DNA of 61,893 bases from Myxococcales bacterium (GTDB lineage Bacteria > Myxococcota_A > Polyangia > JAHFDS01), in assembly GCA_023248855.1 (NCBI GenBank), contig JAHFDS010000006.1, positions 1 to 61,893 of the forward strand, read 5' to 3'. The notes beneath the pieces were generated by a model. That model was not told the origin of the DNA, ran no database searches, and worked only from the letters and a program-made list of their open reading frames with translations. This document shows positions 8,630 to 18,711 of the stretch, piece by piece. Numbering within the stretch: the first letter of the stretch is position 1; every line of letters starts with the position of its first letter. The translations under genes and the position numbers were made by a program.

Positions 8630-8654
8630 GACCCTCCACTAAGCGAGGGTCATG
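8627..8654 (-). promoter_or_regulatory. Hairpin that covers the start codon and Shine-Dalgarno of the lipoprotein gene
   Basis: A perfect 10-bp stem, CATGACCCTC with GAGGGTCATG, encloses an 8-base loop. On the minus-strand transcript the 3' arm contains the Shine-Dalgarno GGAGGG and the ATG start itself. The 5' arm contains another ATG that opens a four-codon frame (Met-Thr-Leu-Ala-stop) ending at the loop. The structure would block translation initiation when folded. It could instead be a DNA operator dyad. Confidence 0.6.
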
Positions 8655-8690
8655 CCACAGTGCGTCTAAGCGATTTCAGTGGTTTGAAGT

Positions 8691-8741
8691 GGGGACGAAC
8701 GTCCCCTGGCAGGTCGAGAGGTGGCCGGACCCGTGGCCACC
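8691..8741 (-). terminator. Tandem hairpins after the LPP20-like gene (possible terminator)
   Basis: Two stems lie just after the stop of the minus-strand gene ending at 8741: GGTGGCC with GGCCACC (8720-8726 and 8735-8741, overlapping the stop codon) and GGGGACG with CGTCCCC (8691-8706, two-base loop). No U-tract follows, so rho-independent termination is uncertain. The hairpins could also protect the 3' end of the message. Confidence 0.4.
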
Positions 8742-9943
8742 TACTTGGAGAGGAACTTCTTCATCTCCCGGCCGAACTTGGTCACCGATTCCTTGCAGAC
8801 CTTGGTGGCGGCGGTCGACACCGAGGCGATGAAGTTGGAGCGATCGACCTTGCCGACCGAATGCGTCCACGTGTGAAGGACCTTGTTGTTCTTCTTCACG
8901 TTGATGACCTGCATGTTCATCTCGACGTTGACGAGCGCCGTGTTCGGCCCCGCCTCGACCGGCTGGAACATCGCCTCGGCTGAAAGCTTGAGGTCCAGGT
9001 CGTCATCGTCGTCCTGGAACTCGAGCCCCATCTTGTGCATCTCTTCCTTGAGGCAGGCCTCGATGCGGCTCGACTCCGCCTTGGCCTTGCCCTCGAGGTT
9101 CGCGATGTTGACCTTCGCGACCACGTCGATGCCGACCTTGAGGTTCTCCTTGGCGCCCTCGAACTTGGAGTTGATGTCCTCCCAGTCGACCGGCGGCTTC
9201 GATCCCCGGCCGTTCTCGAGCACCATGATGTCCGAGTTGTAGACGGCCCAGATCTCCATCTTCTCGAGCGCCGCGCCGTACGACTTGAAGGCCTTGACCT
9301 TGTCGCTGGCGCCGTCGCCGGCCTTCATCTTGGACTTGATCTCGCCCTCGACCTTGGCCATGTCGTCGCGGATGCGCTCCGCGGCAGGGCCACGCTCGAG
9401 CACCGCGAGCGCGTAGAACGTACCGCCACCGGCCGCGGTCTCCGCGATCTTGAGCCCCTTGATGGCCCGCTCGGTGCCGACCTGATTGCGCTTCTCCATG
9501 CCCATGCTCTTGGCCGAGCCCTGGGAGTTCTGGAAATACTTCTGCACGACGGTCGTCTCGGCCTTGATCTTCGACTCGAAGATCTTCGACACACCCGCCT
9601 TGGCGTCGTTCTCGGCTGCGGCCTGGCTCGGGCCCTGGCCGACGGCGGCCAGGTACGAGCTCTCCGGGTGCTTGGCGTAGGGGTTGCGCACCCACGCCGG
9701 CTTCGCCTGGTAGCTCGCGAAGACGAAGCCCCCGCCACGCACGAGTGCGGACTGCGGCGGCTGCTTCTCCGCCTCGCGCTTGTCCTTGTCGTCGAGCTTC
9801 TTGTCCATGTCCTTCTGCGCCTGGTCGTGATCCTGGCGCGTCTGATCGACCTCCTGCTGCGAGGGCGGCGGCGGCTTCGAGGCGCACGCGAAGGATGACG
9901 ACCCCAGAAGGGTAAGCGTCAGCGCAAGATTCGTGATTCTCAT
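8741..9943 (-). CDS. LPP20-like lipoprotein (long form)
   Basis: A 400-residue lipoprotein. The chosen ATG has AAGGGGG about seven bases upstream and gives a signal peptide ending SSSFAC with Cys20; an upstream start adds nine unlikely residues. Residues about 25-60 are a charged coiled coil rich in Asp, Lys and Gln. The LPP20-type core begins near PAWVRNPY and continues through AVGQGPSQAAAENDAKAGVSKIFESKI. A second alpha/beta region fills the C-terminal half and ends MKKFLSK. It is the last gene of a unit with the COG3014-like and LpoB genes, and likely sits in the outer membrane facing the periplasm. Its molecular role is unknown. Confidence 0.72.
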   Translation of the reverse strand: MRITNLALTLTLLGSSSFACASKPPPPSQQEVDQTRQDHDQAQKDMDKKLDDKDKREAEKQPPQSALVRGGGFVFASYQAKPAWVRNPYAKHPESSYLAAVGQGPSQAAAENDAKAGVSKIFESKIKAETTVVQKYFQNSQGSAKSMGMEKRNQVGTERAIKGLKIAETAAGGGTFYALAVLERGPAAERIRDDMAKVEGEIKSKMKAGDGASDKVKAFKSYGAALEKMEIWAVYNSDIMVLENGRGSKPPVDWEDINSKFEGAKENLKVGIDVVAKVNIANLEGKAKAESSRIEACLKEEMHKMGLEFQDDDDDLDLKLSAEAMFQPVEAGPNTALVNVEMNMQVINVKKNNKVLHTWTHSVGKVDRSNFIASVSTAATKVCKESVTKFGREMKKFLSK

Positions 9944-9988
9944 CCAATCCCCCTTTGAAACGCTGGTCACGCTACTCCGGTAAGACTT

Positions 9989-11827
9989 CTAGTCGATGGT
10001 TCGGTAGTTGATGAACGTCTTCTTCCCTGCTGCAACCTTCACGCCCTTCTTGACGTCGTGCTTGATGACGGCGCCGTTGGCGCTGTAGAAGGTGAGCTCG
10101 ACATCGTACTCGCCGGGCTCGGCCCAGTACCGGGCCACGTTGTACACTGCGGGCAGCGTGAACCACTGGCGCTTGTCGGCTTCCGCGGCGGCATTCATCG
10201 CCGCCTGCGCGCCGAACGAGAAGATCTTGCCCGCGGTGTCGCCGAAGATCTTGCCGACGATGCTCCCGCCCGCCTTCGAGAGCAGCAGCTTGGTCACGGC
10301 CGACGCGGTGACCTTGATGAAGTTGCGGGTCATCGCGTCCGCGTGGTCCTTGATGGCGATGGCGGCGATGGGCTCCGCCGGAACCGTCAGAGCCTCGTTG
10401 CCCGCGAGCGAGACCGGGGCGGAGAGCATCGGGCCCAGGGCCTCCTCCGGCTTGTAGCCCGTCGAGTCCTTCTTGGCGTCCTTCTGACGCGCGGTGATCG
10501 CCGCGGCGTAGGCGGTGCGAACCTCGAGAATACCGGCGTTGAGCTCGCGGGCGAGGTCATTGGCAAGCATGGGATCGAGCCACACCGCGCGGTTCGCCAG
10601 ATAGATGGCGAGGCGCAGGTACATCTGCATCTCGGCGAGCGCGCCCGGATCGCTCTGCAGCCGCCGAGCCGCATCGCGGGCCGACGCGAGCGCAGCCAGC
10701 GACGAGGCCTTGAGGGCCATCGGGTCGTAGCGATCGACACCCGAGGGCATCCCCTTGTAGGGCTGCTTCGAGGCCTTGGCGGCCTCCATCTCGCCGGGCT
10801 TCCACACCGACATCTTGGCCGCCGCGACCTTCCACGGCTTGAAATCGAGCATGGGGATGGCGACGCGCACGGTGTCTGCACCAGGCTTCGGAATGATCTT
10901 GGCGCTGGAGAAGCCCTGTTCGCCAGGACCGGCGTCACAGCTCGGTGCCAGCTTGTCCGCGGTGCAGGTGATGAAGAAATCCTTCTTCTGCGGCACCTCG
11001 CCGGCGCCGTGCACCAGGATGATCTCTCCGTGCGACGCCATCACCTTGTTGGTGGCGTCTATGTCCGGATCGTTGCGCGAGTACTTCTTGGCCTTCTCGA
11101 CGTCGGACTCGAACCCGCCGAGCTTGGTGGCCACGCGGACGATGTCCTGGAACAGGTAGCGCGGCGTGGGAAACAGGAAGGACTTCCCGTAGAGGTCGCG
11201 ATACGCAATGAAGGCGTTCTTGTACGAGATCAACGCCTCGTTGTTCTCGCCGTTGCCCTCCTGGATCACGCCCGCGAGCCAGCGCGAGAACGCGTCCTGG
11301 TTGAAGGTCGGCCCCTTCTTCTCACCGTACTTGGTGGCGAGCTTCTTGAGGCGCTCGTCGAGCGCGCGGGCCTGGACGAGCGCCTTGTCGCCCTCGTTCA
11401 TCGTGGCGTAGTTCAACATGGACAGCGGATACGAGAGCACGATCTCGAAATCCGCTCCCTCGTAGTCCTGCACGGCGTCGCTCGTGACGAGCGACGCTGC
11501 CGACTTCGAGACAGACGTCGTGTAGAGCTCGTCGTGGCGCTTGACGGCCTTGTCGAGGAGGTCGTTCGACTCCTTGTACTTGTCCGTCATGTGCAAGAAC
11601 ATCGCGAGGTTGAGCCAGTAGGCGACGCGGTCGCGCGGCTCGAAGGCCTCGGGCTTGCCGTCCTTGTCCTTCTTGGAGTAGAGAGCCGCCGCCCCCTGCC
11701 AGTCGCCGCGCGCGTACGCCTCGCGGACCTTCTTCTGGACCTCCATCATCTTGCCCTGACCGCACCCGGCTGCCGAAATGGCAAACAGGACGGCCGCGGC
11801 ACCCAGCACACGCGAGCCTCGCATCAT
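9989..11827 (-). CDS. COG3014-like lipoprotein
   Basis: A 612-residue lipoprotein with signal peptide ending AISAAGC (Cys22) and GAGGT four bases before the ATG. The N-terminal half is helical and TPR-like: it opens REAYARGDWQGAAALYSKK and contains NLAMFLHMTDKYKESNDLL and YPLSMLNYATMNEGDKALVQAR. The middle holds a beta-rich segment around GEIILVHGAGEVPQKKDF, and the C-terminus another (GEYDVELTFYS). This matches my memory of COG3014, a family with no assigned function that is often found beside LpoB and LPP20 genes, as here. It is 45 bp from the following LPP20-like gene and 187 bp from lpoB. Confidence 0.68.
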   Translation of the reverse strand: MMRGSRVLGAAAVLFAISAAGCGQGKMMEVQKKVREAYARGDWQGAAALYSKKDKDGKPEAFEPRDRVAYWLNLAMFLHMTDKYKESNDLLDKAVKRHDELYTTSVSKSAASLVTSDAVQDYEGADFEIVLSYPLSMLNYATMNEGDKALVQARALDERLKKLATKYGEKKGPTFNQDAFSRWLAGVIQEGNGENNEALISYKNAFIAYRDLYGKSFLFPTPRYLFQDIVRVATKLGGFESDVEKAKKYSRNDPDIDATNKVMASHGEIILVHGAGEVPQKKDFFITCTADKLAPSCDAGPGEQGFSSAKIIPKPGADTVRVAIPMLDFKPWKVAAAKMSVWKPGEMEAAKASKQPYKGMPSGVDRYDPMALKASSLAALASARDAARRLQSDPGALAEMQMYLRLAIYLANRAVWLDPMLANDLARELNAGILEVRTAYAAAITARQKDAKKDSTGYKPEEALGPMLSAPVSLAGNEALTVPAEPIAAIAIKDHADAMTRNFIKVTASAVTKLLLSKAGGSIVGKIFGDTAGKIFSFGAQAAMNAAAEADKRQWFTLPAVYNVARYWAEPGEYDVELTFYSANGAVIKHDVKKGVKVAAGKKTFINYRTID

Positions 11828-11851
11828 GTTGACCTCACTGGTGGCGTTCCC

Positions 11852-11871
11852 GACGCGGCACCTGCCGCGTC
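11852..11871 (-). other. 9-bp hairpin in the leader of the COG3014-like gene
   Basis: GACGCGGCA pairs perfectly with TGCCGCGTC around a two-base CC loop, about 25 bases upstream of the start codon. The 187-bp space it lies in, between lpoB and this gene, holds no credible reading frame. The hairpin may tune expression between the two genes or mark a processing site. Confidence 0.4.
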
Positions 11872-12014
11872 CCTACTCGGTACACCGACCTGCCGATCGT
11901 CGGTTTCAGGTGCCGCTCTCGGCGCCAAAGCGCGAAGGCCGAAGGCGCCCTTTCGGCTGTGCCTTCGACCTTCGACTGGGCGTATCCAGGACGCTCACAC
12001 GCGTCCCCGAGCGG

Positions 12015-12629
12015 CTAGAACGAGGCGCTCGGCTGGTTGACTTCCTTGCGGATCTTCTTCTGGTCCTGCCAGACCTTCTTGCGCGACGAGACGTCGGTGA
12101 GCTGCATGGTGGTCACGTACGCGCGGATCTCCTTGCCGTCGGCGGAGTCGTTCTGCACGTTGATCGCGCCGTTCAGGATGAAGTCTGCGCCCTCGGCATT
12201 GCCGCGCGACTTCGCGCTCTCGTCCGAGGCGTTCTTCTTCTGGTCAGCGAGCTCGGCGTCGAGGTCGCCGCCCTCGTTGGCAGCCGCCACCACGTCGACC
12301 GTGCCGGAGTTGACGAGCGCGGTCTCGAACTGCTTGGTGAAGTACTCGTCGTTGATCTGCTCGGACGACTTGTTCTTCACCCGGTAGAGCTTGAGCGTCG
12401 GGTTCTTGCCGTTGTGCGCGTCCTTGAACTTCTGCGCCCAGCCGCCGTTGGCCTTGAGACAGTTGCCGATCATCTCCTTCGCGACCAGGTCGGCATCGAC
12501 GTCGTTCCAGTTGCCCGAGAGGTCCTGCGACTGCGTCGAGGTGTCCCGGTTGACCTTCTTGCCGCCAGTGCATCCAAGCACCGCCAGGGTCGCCGCCGCC
12601 GCCAGAATAAAGATCTTGTTCGCCTTCAT
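12015..12629 (-). CDS. lpoB: Penicillin-binding protein activator LpoB-like lipoprotein
   Basis: A 204-residue outer-membrane lipoprotein (signal peptide ending TLAVLGC, Cys20). The domain begins DLSGNWNDVDADLVAKEMI, the signature of LpoB-family proteins, and continues with a Rossmann-like alpha/beta pattern including the conserved GADFILNGAI and a C-terminal VWQDQKKIRKEV. In enterobacteria LpoB stimulates the bifunctional synthase PBP1b. Here the partner is not in view. GAGGGAGGA lies just before the ATG. The gene begins a unit with the COG3014-like and LPP20-like genes, and its domain is related to CsgG, so a trafficking role cannot be excluded. Confidence 0.82.
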   Translation of the reverse strand: MKANKIFILAAAATLAVLGCTGGKKVNRDTSTQSQDLSGNWNDVDADLVAKEMIGNCLKANGGWAQKFKDAHNGKNPTLKLYRVKNKSSEQINDEYFTKQFETALVNSGTVDVVAAANEGGDLDAELADQKKNASDESAKSRGNAEGADFILNGAINVQNDSADGKEIRAYVTTMQLTDVSSRKKVWQDQKKIRKEVNQPSASF

Positions 12630-12709
12630 CGTCGTCTTCCTCCCTCGAGAACAGCTTGGAAACCGTCGTGGTTCGGACCCCGTCGTGGGGAATGATTCAC
12701 CGGGCGTGC

Positions 12710-12738
12710 ATCGTAAGGCAACGGAACCGCCTTGAGAA
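12710..12738 (-). promoter_or_regulatory. Candidate promoter for lpoB
   Basis: On the minus strand TTCTCA and TACGAT (each 4 of 6 to consensus) are separated by 17 bp and lie about 80 bases before the lpoB ATG, downstream of the terminator of the preceding unit. The position is right but the boxes are only moderate. Confidence 0.35.
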
Positions 12739-12784
12739 GCCCGAAATTCCGGACAGAAAATCGGGACGTCGCCCAGGGCACATG

Positions 12785-12818
12785 AAAAAAACGGGGAGGG
12801 TCCGAAGACCCTCCCCGT
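12785..12818 (-). terminator. Strong rho-independent terminator
   Basis: An 11-bp perfect GC-rich stem (ACGGGGAGGGT with ACCCTCCCCGT, loop CCGAAG) is followed on the minus strand by seven U residues. It lies 49 bp after the stop of the 12867-13463 gene and before lpoB, so that gene is transcribed separately. This is the clearest terminator in the window. Confidence 0.9.
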
Positions 12819-12866
12819 TCGACGCCTCAGCTTGTCGCGCGATCCCAGCCTGGTCGCGCGGGTGGA

Positions 12867-13463
12867 TCAGCCGCCGCCCTCGGTCTTGGCGCCGAGCGCC
12901 GCGTCGAGGTCGCCTTGGGCCTTCTCCGCGTTGTCACGGATGTACTCCTTGGTGCCTTCGTCTACGTCCTTGGACTCGGCCACGACCTGCTTGAACTTGC
13001 CCACCTCGATGATGCAGAGCGAGTAGATGGTACCGTCCTTGTTGCTCTTCCAGTGGTCCTCGATCATCGAGCCGCGGAGCGTGCCCTCGGTGAGCGTGCG
13101 TGCGACCGACTTCACGTCGATCTCGGTCTTGCCCTTTCCGCCCGTCATGGTGGCGCGCTTGTAGCTCTCGATCATGGCCGCCACGTAGGTCTCGAACACG
13201 CGCTGGAGCTGGACGCGCGCGTCGTTGTCGGCCGCCTCGCGCGCCAGGCCCTCGTCGTCCATGCCCTTTGGCGACAGACCCACGGCGAAGATGACCCCCG
13301 CCTTGCCCGGGTAGTTGCCCGAGCCCTTGTTCACCCAGGCGGGACGATCGCGATCGCCCATGTCGCCAGCGGGCTTCTGCATCGGATCTTCCTTCTTGCC
13401 GCAGCCGGCCGAAAGGCCCGTGAGCAGAAGACCAGCCATAACTACACGTACGTGATTCATCAT
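12867..13463 (-). CDS. LPP20-like lipoprotein (short form)
   Basis: A 198-residue lipoprotein with signal peptide ending TGLSAGC (Cys21). The ATG is fixed by GGGGAGGA eight bases upstream; an open extension of 45 residues upstream is not used. The core motif RPAWVNKGSGNYPGKAGVIF followed by AREAADNDARVQLQRVFETYV is typical of LPP20/FlgP-like proteins. It resembles the N-terminal core of the longer LPP20-like gene at 8741. It has its own terminator and therefore its own transcript, but sits next to the lpoB unit. No flagellar genes are nearby, so an envelope role is more likely than a flagellar one. Confidence 0.72.
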   Translation of the reverse strand: MMNHVRVVMAGLLLTGLSAGCGKKEDPMQKPAGDMGDRDRPAWVNKGSGNYPGKAGVIFAVGLSPKGMDDEGLAREAADNDARVQLQRVFETYVAAMIESYKRATMTGGKGKTEIDVKSVARTLTEGTLRGSMIEDHWKSNKDGTIYSLCIIEVGKFKQVVAESKDVDEGTKEYIRDNAEKAQGDLDAALGAKTEGGG

Positions 13464-13807
13464 CGATCGTCCTCCCCTGAGAGTGCCTTGCATGGTCGAC
13501 GCCAAAACCATCGGACCTTCCCCCCGCTGGCTCGAGGCGCGCACAAGCGCTGGAAACCGCCCAGGAGCCTCGCAGAGCGCTCGCAGGGTGTCAAGCATGC
13601 GGACCGCGTGCCGTGCGCTCGATCCGTGAGCCCGCCCGCATTGGCCGGGGTCCGATCGCCCCGGAGCCCCGGGGCGGCCACGACCCTGCGTTGAATCTCC
13701 GACGGCAACGCCGTCAATCTTCTGTCAGCTTGCTCCCCTGCCGGCAAGCGGTTTATATCCGCGCCCGAAGTCTCACAAGCGGCCCCCGCTGCGCAGAAGG
13801 AGAGCCC
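13464..13807. other. 344-bp divergent intergenic region
   Basis: This is the longest gene-free stretch in the window, between the LPP20-like gene (minus) and icd (plus). It contains a small stem GACGGC-AAC-GCCGTC at 13701-13715 and a candidate icd promoter. The left half, leading into the lipoprotein gene, shows no recognisable promoter to me. No small reading frame with a Shine-Dalgarno stands out. Confidence 0.5.
13730..13759 (+). promoter_or_regulatory. Candidate promoter of the icd-mdh-sucCD-ndk block
   Basis: TTGCTC and an AT-rich box (TTATAT at 17 bp, or TATATC at 18 bp) lie about 50 bases before the icd ATG. This is one of the few AT-rich spots in the region, which supports the -10 assignment. 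Confidence 0.42.
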
Positions 13808-15067
13808 ATGTCCCACCCCCCGAAGTCGCCCGCCCCGCAGATCCCCTCGGACGGTGTCCCGATCACGATGCGCGCCGACGGCACGCTGCAGGTGCCGGAC
13901 CGACCCATCATCCCCTTCATCGAGGGAGACGGCACCGGCCCGGACATCTGGCGCGCGTCTGTGCGCGTGCTCGACGCCGCCGTCGATAAGGCGTTCGGCG
14001 GCGCAAAGCGCGTCGCGTGGGCCGAGGTCTACGCGGGCGAGAAGGCCAAGAACCTGTTCGACAACTGGCTGCCCGACGAGACGGTCGAGGCCTTCCGCAA
14101 GTACCTGGTCGGCATCAAGGGGCCGCTCACGACGCCGGTGGGAGGCGGCATTCGCTCCCTCAACGTCGCCCTGCGTCAGATGCTCGACCTGTACGTTTGC
14201 CTGCGCCCGGTACGCTATTTCAGGGGCGTTCCCTCGCCCGTCAAGCGTCCTGAAAAGGTCGACATGGTGATCTTCCGCGAGAACACGGAGGACATCTACG
14301 CGGGCATCGAGTGGGCCGCCGAGAGCGCCGAAGCGCAGAAGCTCATCGCCTTCCTCCAGGGCGAGCTCAAGGTCAAGCAGATCCGCTTCCCCAAGACGAG
14401 CGGTATCGGCATCAAGCCGGTCTCGCAGGAGGGCTCCGAGCGACTCATCCGCGCGGCCGTCGAGTATGCCATCCGCCACAAGCGCAAGAGCGTCACGTTC
14501 GTGCACAAGGGCAACATCATGAAGTTCACCGAGGGCGCCTTCCGCGACTGGGGCTATGCCCTGGTCAAGCGCGAGTTCGCCGGCAAGGCAATCGGCTGGG
14601 ATGACTGCGGCGGCAAGCCGCCCGCGGGCCAGATCCTGGTCAAGGACGCGATCGCGGACATCACGCTGCAGCAGGTGCTCACCCGGCCCGAGGACTTCGA
14701 CGTCATCGCGACGCTCAACCTCAACGGCGACTACCTGTCGGACGCCCTCGCCGCGCAGGTCGGCGGCATCGGGATCGCGCCAGGCGGCAACATCAACTAC
14801 GTCAGCGGGCACGCCATCTTCGAGGCCACGCACGGCACCGCACCGAAGTACGCGAACCTCGACAAGGTGAACCCCGGCTCGGTGATCCTCTCGGGCGTGA
14901 TGATGCTCGAGCACCTCGGCTGGACCGACGCCGCCAACCGGATCGTCGGCGGCATCGACAAGTGCATCGCCGACAAGATCGTGACCTACGACTTCGCTCG
15001 CCTCATGGAGGGCGCGAAGGAGGTCAAGTGCTCCGAGTTCGCTGACGCCATCATCGCGCGGCTGTAG
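13808..15067 (+). CDS. icd: NADP-dependent isocitrate dehydrogenase
   Basis: A 419-residue homodimeric TCA enzyme that oxidises isocitrate to 2-oxoglutarate with NADP. Motifs present are [13 protein letters not shown], the substrate loop [15 protein letters not shown] with the serine that AceK phosphorylates in E. coli, [14 protein letters not shown] and [20 protein letters not shown]. The ATG at 13808 has AGAAGGAG six bases upstream; the long upstream open extension is rejected. It begins a five-gene block of same-strand metabolic genes. NADP preference is inferred from similarity to the E. coli-type enzyme. Confidence 0.96.
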   Translation: MSHPPKSPAPQIPSDGVPITMRADGTLQVPDRPIIPFIEGDGTGPDIWRASVRVLDAAVDKAFGGAKRVAWAEVYAGEKAKNLFDNWLPDETVEAFRKYLVGIKGPLTTPVGGGIRSLNVALRQMLDLYVCLRPVRYFRGVPSPVKRPEKVDMVIFRENTEDIYAGIEWAAESAEAQKLIAFLQGELKVKQIRFPKTSGIGIKPVSQEGSERLIRAAVEYAIRHKRKSVTFVHKGNIMKFTEGAFRDWGYALVKREFAGKAIGWDDCGGKPPAGQILVKDAIADITLQQVLTRPEDFDVIATLNLNGDYLSDALAAQVGGIGIAPGGNINYVSGHAIFEATHGTAPKYANLDKVNPGSVILSGVMMLEHLGWTDAANRIVGGIDKCIADKIVTYDFARLMEGAKEVKCSEFADAIIARL

Positions 15068-16057
<990 letters not shown>

Positions 16058-16115
16058 CGCGCTTCGCGCGCGGGCCTCGAAGCCCGAAGCCCGAAGCCCA
16101 AGCGAAGGGACCGAA

Positions 16116-17296
<1,181 letters not shown>

Positions 17297-17297
<1 letters not shown>

Positions 17298-18181
17298 TGG
17301 CCATCCTCTGTGGAAAGGGCACCAAGCTGCTCGTGCAGGGCGTGACGGGCTCGGCCGGAACGTTCCACGCCAAGCAGATGCGGGAGTACGGCACCGACAT
17401 CGTCGGTGGCGTCACGCCGGGCAAGGGTGGCACGACGCACGAGGGGTTCCCCGTATTCGACACGGTCGCCCAGGCGCGTGCGCGGACGGGCGCCAACGCG
17501 ACCGTCATCTACGTTCCCCCGCCAGGCGCCGCCGATGCGATCCTCGAGGCGGAAGCTGCGGGCATCGAGCTCATCGTCTGCATCACCGAGGGGATCCCGA
17601 TCATCGACATGCTCGCGGTGAAGCGGAAGCTCACCGGCTCGAAGAGCGTTCTCGTCGGGCCCAACTGCCCGGGCGTCATCACGCCGGGGCCCAAGGGCGT
17701 CGGCGCCAAGATCGGCATCATGCCGGGCTACATCCACATGCCGGGCAACGTCGGGGTGGTGTCGCGCTCGGGCACCCTCACCTACGAGGTCGTGCACCAG
17801 CTCACGCAGCTCGGCCTCGGCCAGTCCACCGCCGTCGGCATCGGCGGTGACCCGGTCAAGGGATCGGACTTCATCGACGTCCTGGAGCGGTTCGCCGCAG
17901 ATCCCGAGACCAAGGCGGTCTTCATGATCGGCGAGATCGGCGGCACCAGCGAGGAGTCCGCGGCGACGTGGATCAAGGCCAACATGAAGGGCAAGCCGGT
18001 GGCCGCGTTCATCGCGGGACTGACCGCGCCGCCGGGCAAGCGCATGGGTCACGCCGGGGCGATCATCGCCGGCGGCAAGGGCGCGGCCTCGGACAAGATC
18101 GCGGCGCTCAAGGAGGCGGGCATCACCGTCTCCGCGAGCCCAGCGGAGATGGGGCGCACGCTCGCTGCGCTCATGAAGTAA
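17297..18181 (+). CDS. sucD: Succinate-CoA ligase, alpha subunit
   Basis: A 294-residue CoA-binding subunit. Motifs are [16 protein letters not shown] at the N-terminus, [20 protein letters not shown] and the loop [17 protein letters not shown] that carries the histidine phosphorylated during catalysis. The ATG overlaps the sucC stop; a longer upstream frame is a shadow inside sucC. The next gene, ndk, starts 18 bp later, so the nucleoside triphosphate made here may be exchanged directly by Ndk, as proposed for other bacteria. Confidence 0.97.
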
Positions 18182-18199
18182 CCAGCAGGAGAAATTCAG

Positions 18200-18631
18200 A
18201 TGGCACTCGAGAGAACCCTTTCCATCGTCAAGCCCGACGCCGTGGCCGCAAACGCCACCGGCAGGATCCTCGCGATGTTCGAGGAGGCTGGGCTAAGGCC
18301 CATTGCGATCAGGACCGTGCGCCTGACCACCGAGCAGGCCCAAGCCTTCTACGCCGTCCACACGGCGCGCCCGTTCTTCGGCGACCTCGTCAAGTTCATG
18401 ACGAGCGGCCCGGTGTGCGTGAGTGTGCTCGAAGGTGAGAACGCGATCGTCCGCAACCGCGAGGTCATGGGCCCCACAGACTCGAAGAAGGCGGCGGCGG
18501 GTACGGTCCGCGGCCGATTCGGGACGGACATCGAGAAGAACGCAGTTCACGGCTCGGACGCCCCGGAGACGGCGGCGGTCGAGGTCGGCTTCTTCTTCTC
18601 GGGCGCCGAGCTCGCTTCGCTCGCCCGCTGA
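18200..18631 (+). CDS. ndk: Nucleoside diphosphate kinase
   Basis: A 143-residue enzyme that moves the gamma phosphate between nucleotides through a phosphohistidine. The catalytic residue is His117 in [11 protein letters not shown]. It opens [15 protein letters not shown] and has the Kpn-loop region, all canonical. AGGAGA lies upstream of the ATG. It is the last gene of the TCA block and is followed by a hairpin. Confidence 0.97.
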   Translation: MALERTLSIVKPDAVAANATGRILAMFEEAGLRPIAIRTVRLTTEQAQAFYAVHTARPFFGDLVKFMTSGPVCVSVLEGENAIVRNREVMGPTDSKKAAAGTVRGRFGTDIEKNAVHGSDAPETAAVEVGFFFSGAELASLAR

Positions 18632-18644
18632 AGTGGGCCCCCTG

Positions 18645-18668
18645 AAGTGGGGGCTGGAGCCCCCACTT
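18645..18668 (+). terminator. Hairpin terminator after ndk
   Basis: AAGTGGGGGCT pairs perfectly with AGCCCCCACTT (11 bp) with only two unpaired loop bases, 13 bp after the ndk stop. Only a short T run follows (TTTG), so termination strength is uncertain, but stem stability and position support it. Confidence 0.6.
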
Positions 18669-18672
18669 TGCA

Positions 18673-18702
18673 TTGCGGGCGGGGGATCATCAAGGGTACG
18701 AT
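18673..18702 (+). promoter_or_regulatory. Promoter of the Ser/Thr kinase gene
   Basis: TTGCGG and TACGAT are separated by 18 bp. TACGAT ends nine bases before the GTG at 18712. The TTG of the -35 could be mistaken for an in-frame start codon of the kinase. Confidence 0.45.
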
Positions 18703-18711
18703 GCTGCCTTG

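Noticed and set aside
10058..12040. Long plus-strand open frame opposite the COG3014-like gene
   Set aside because: The minus frame has a lipobox, Shine-Dalgarno and family-like sequence; the plus frame is repetitive Arg/Leu/Gly/Val.
12661..12700. GGTTCGGACCC resembling a tRNA T-arm
   Set aside because: No acceptor stem, anticodon arm or CCA can be fitted around it; it lies in the lpoB leader region.
13701..13715. Stem GACGGC-AAC-GCCGTC as a terminator
   Set aside because: It is only 6 bp, has no T-tract, and no gene ends upstream of it on the plus strand.
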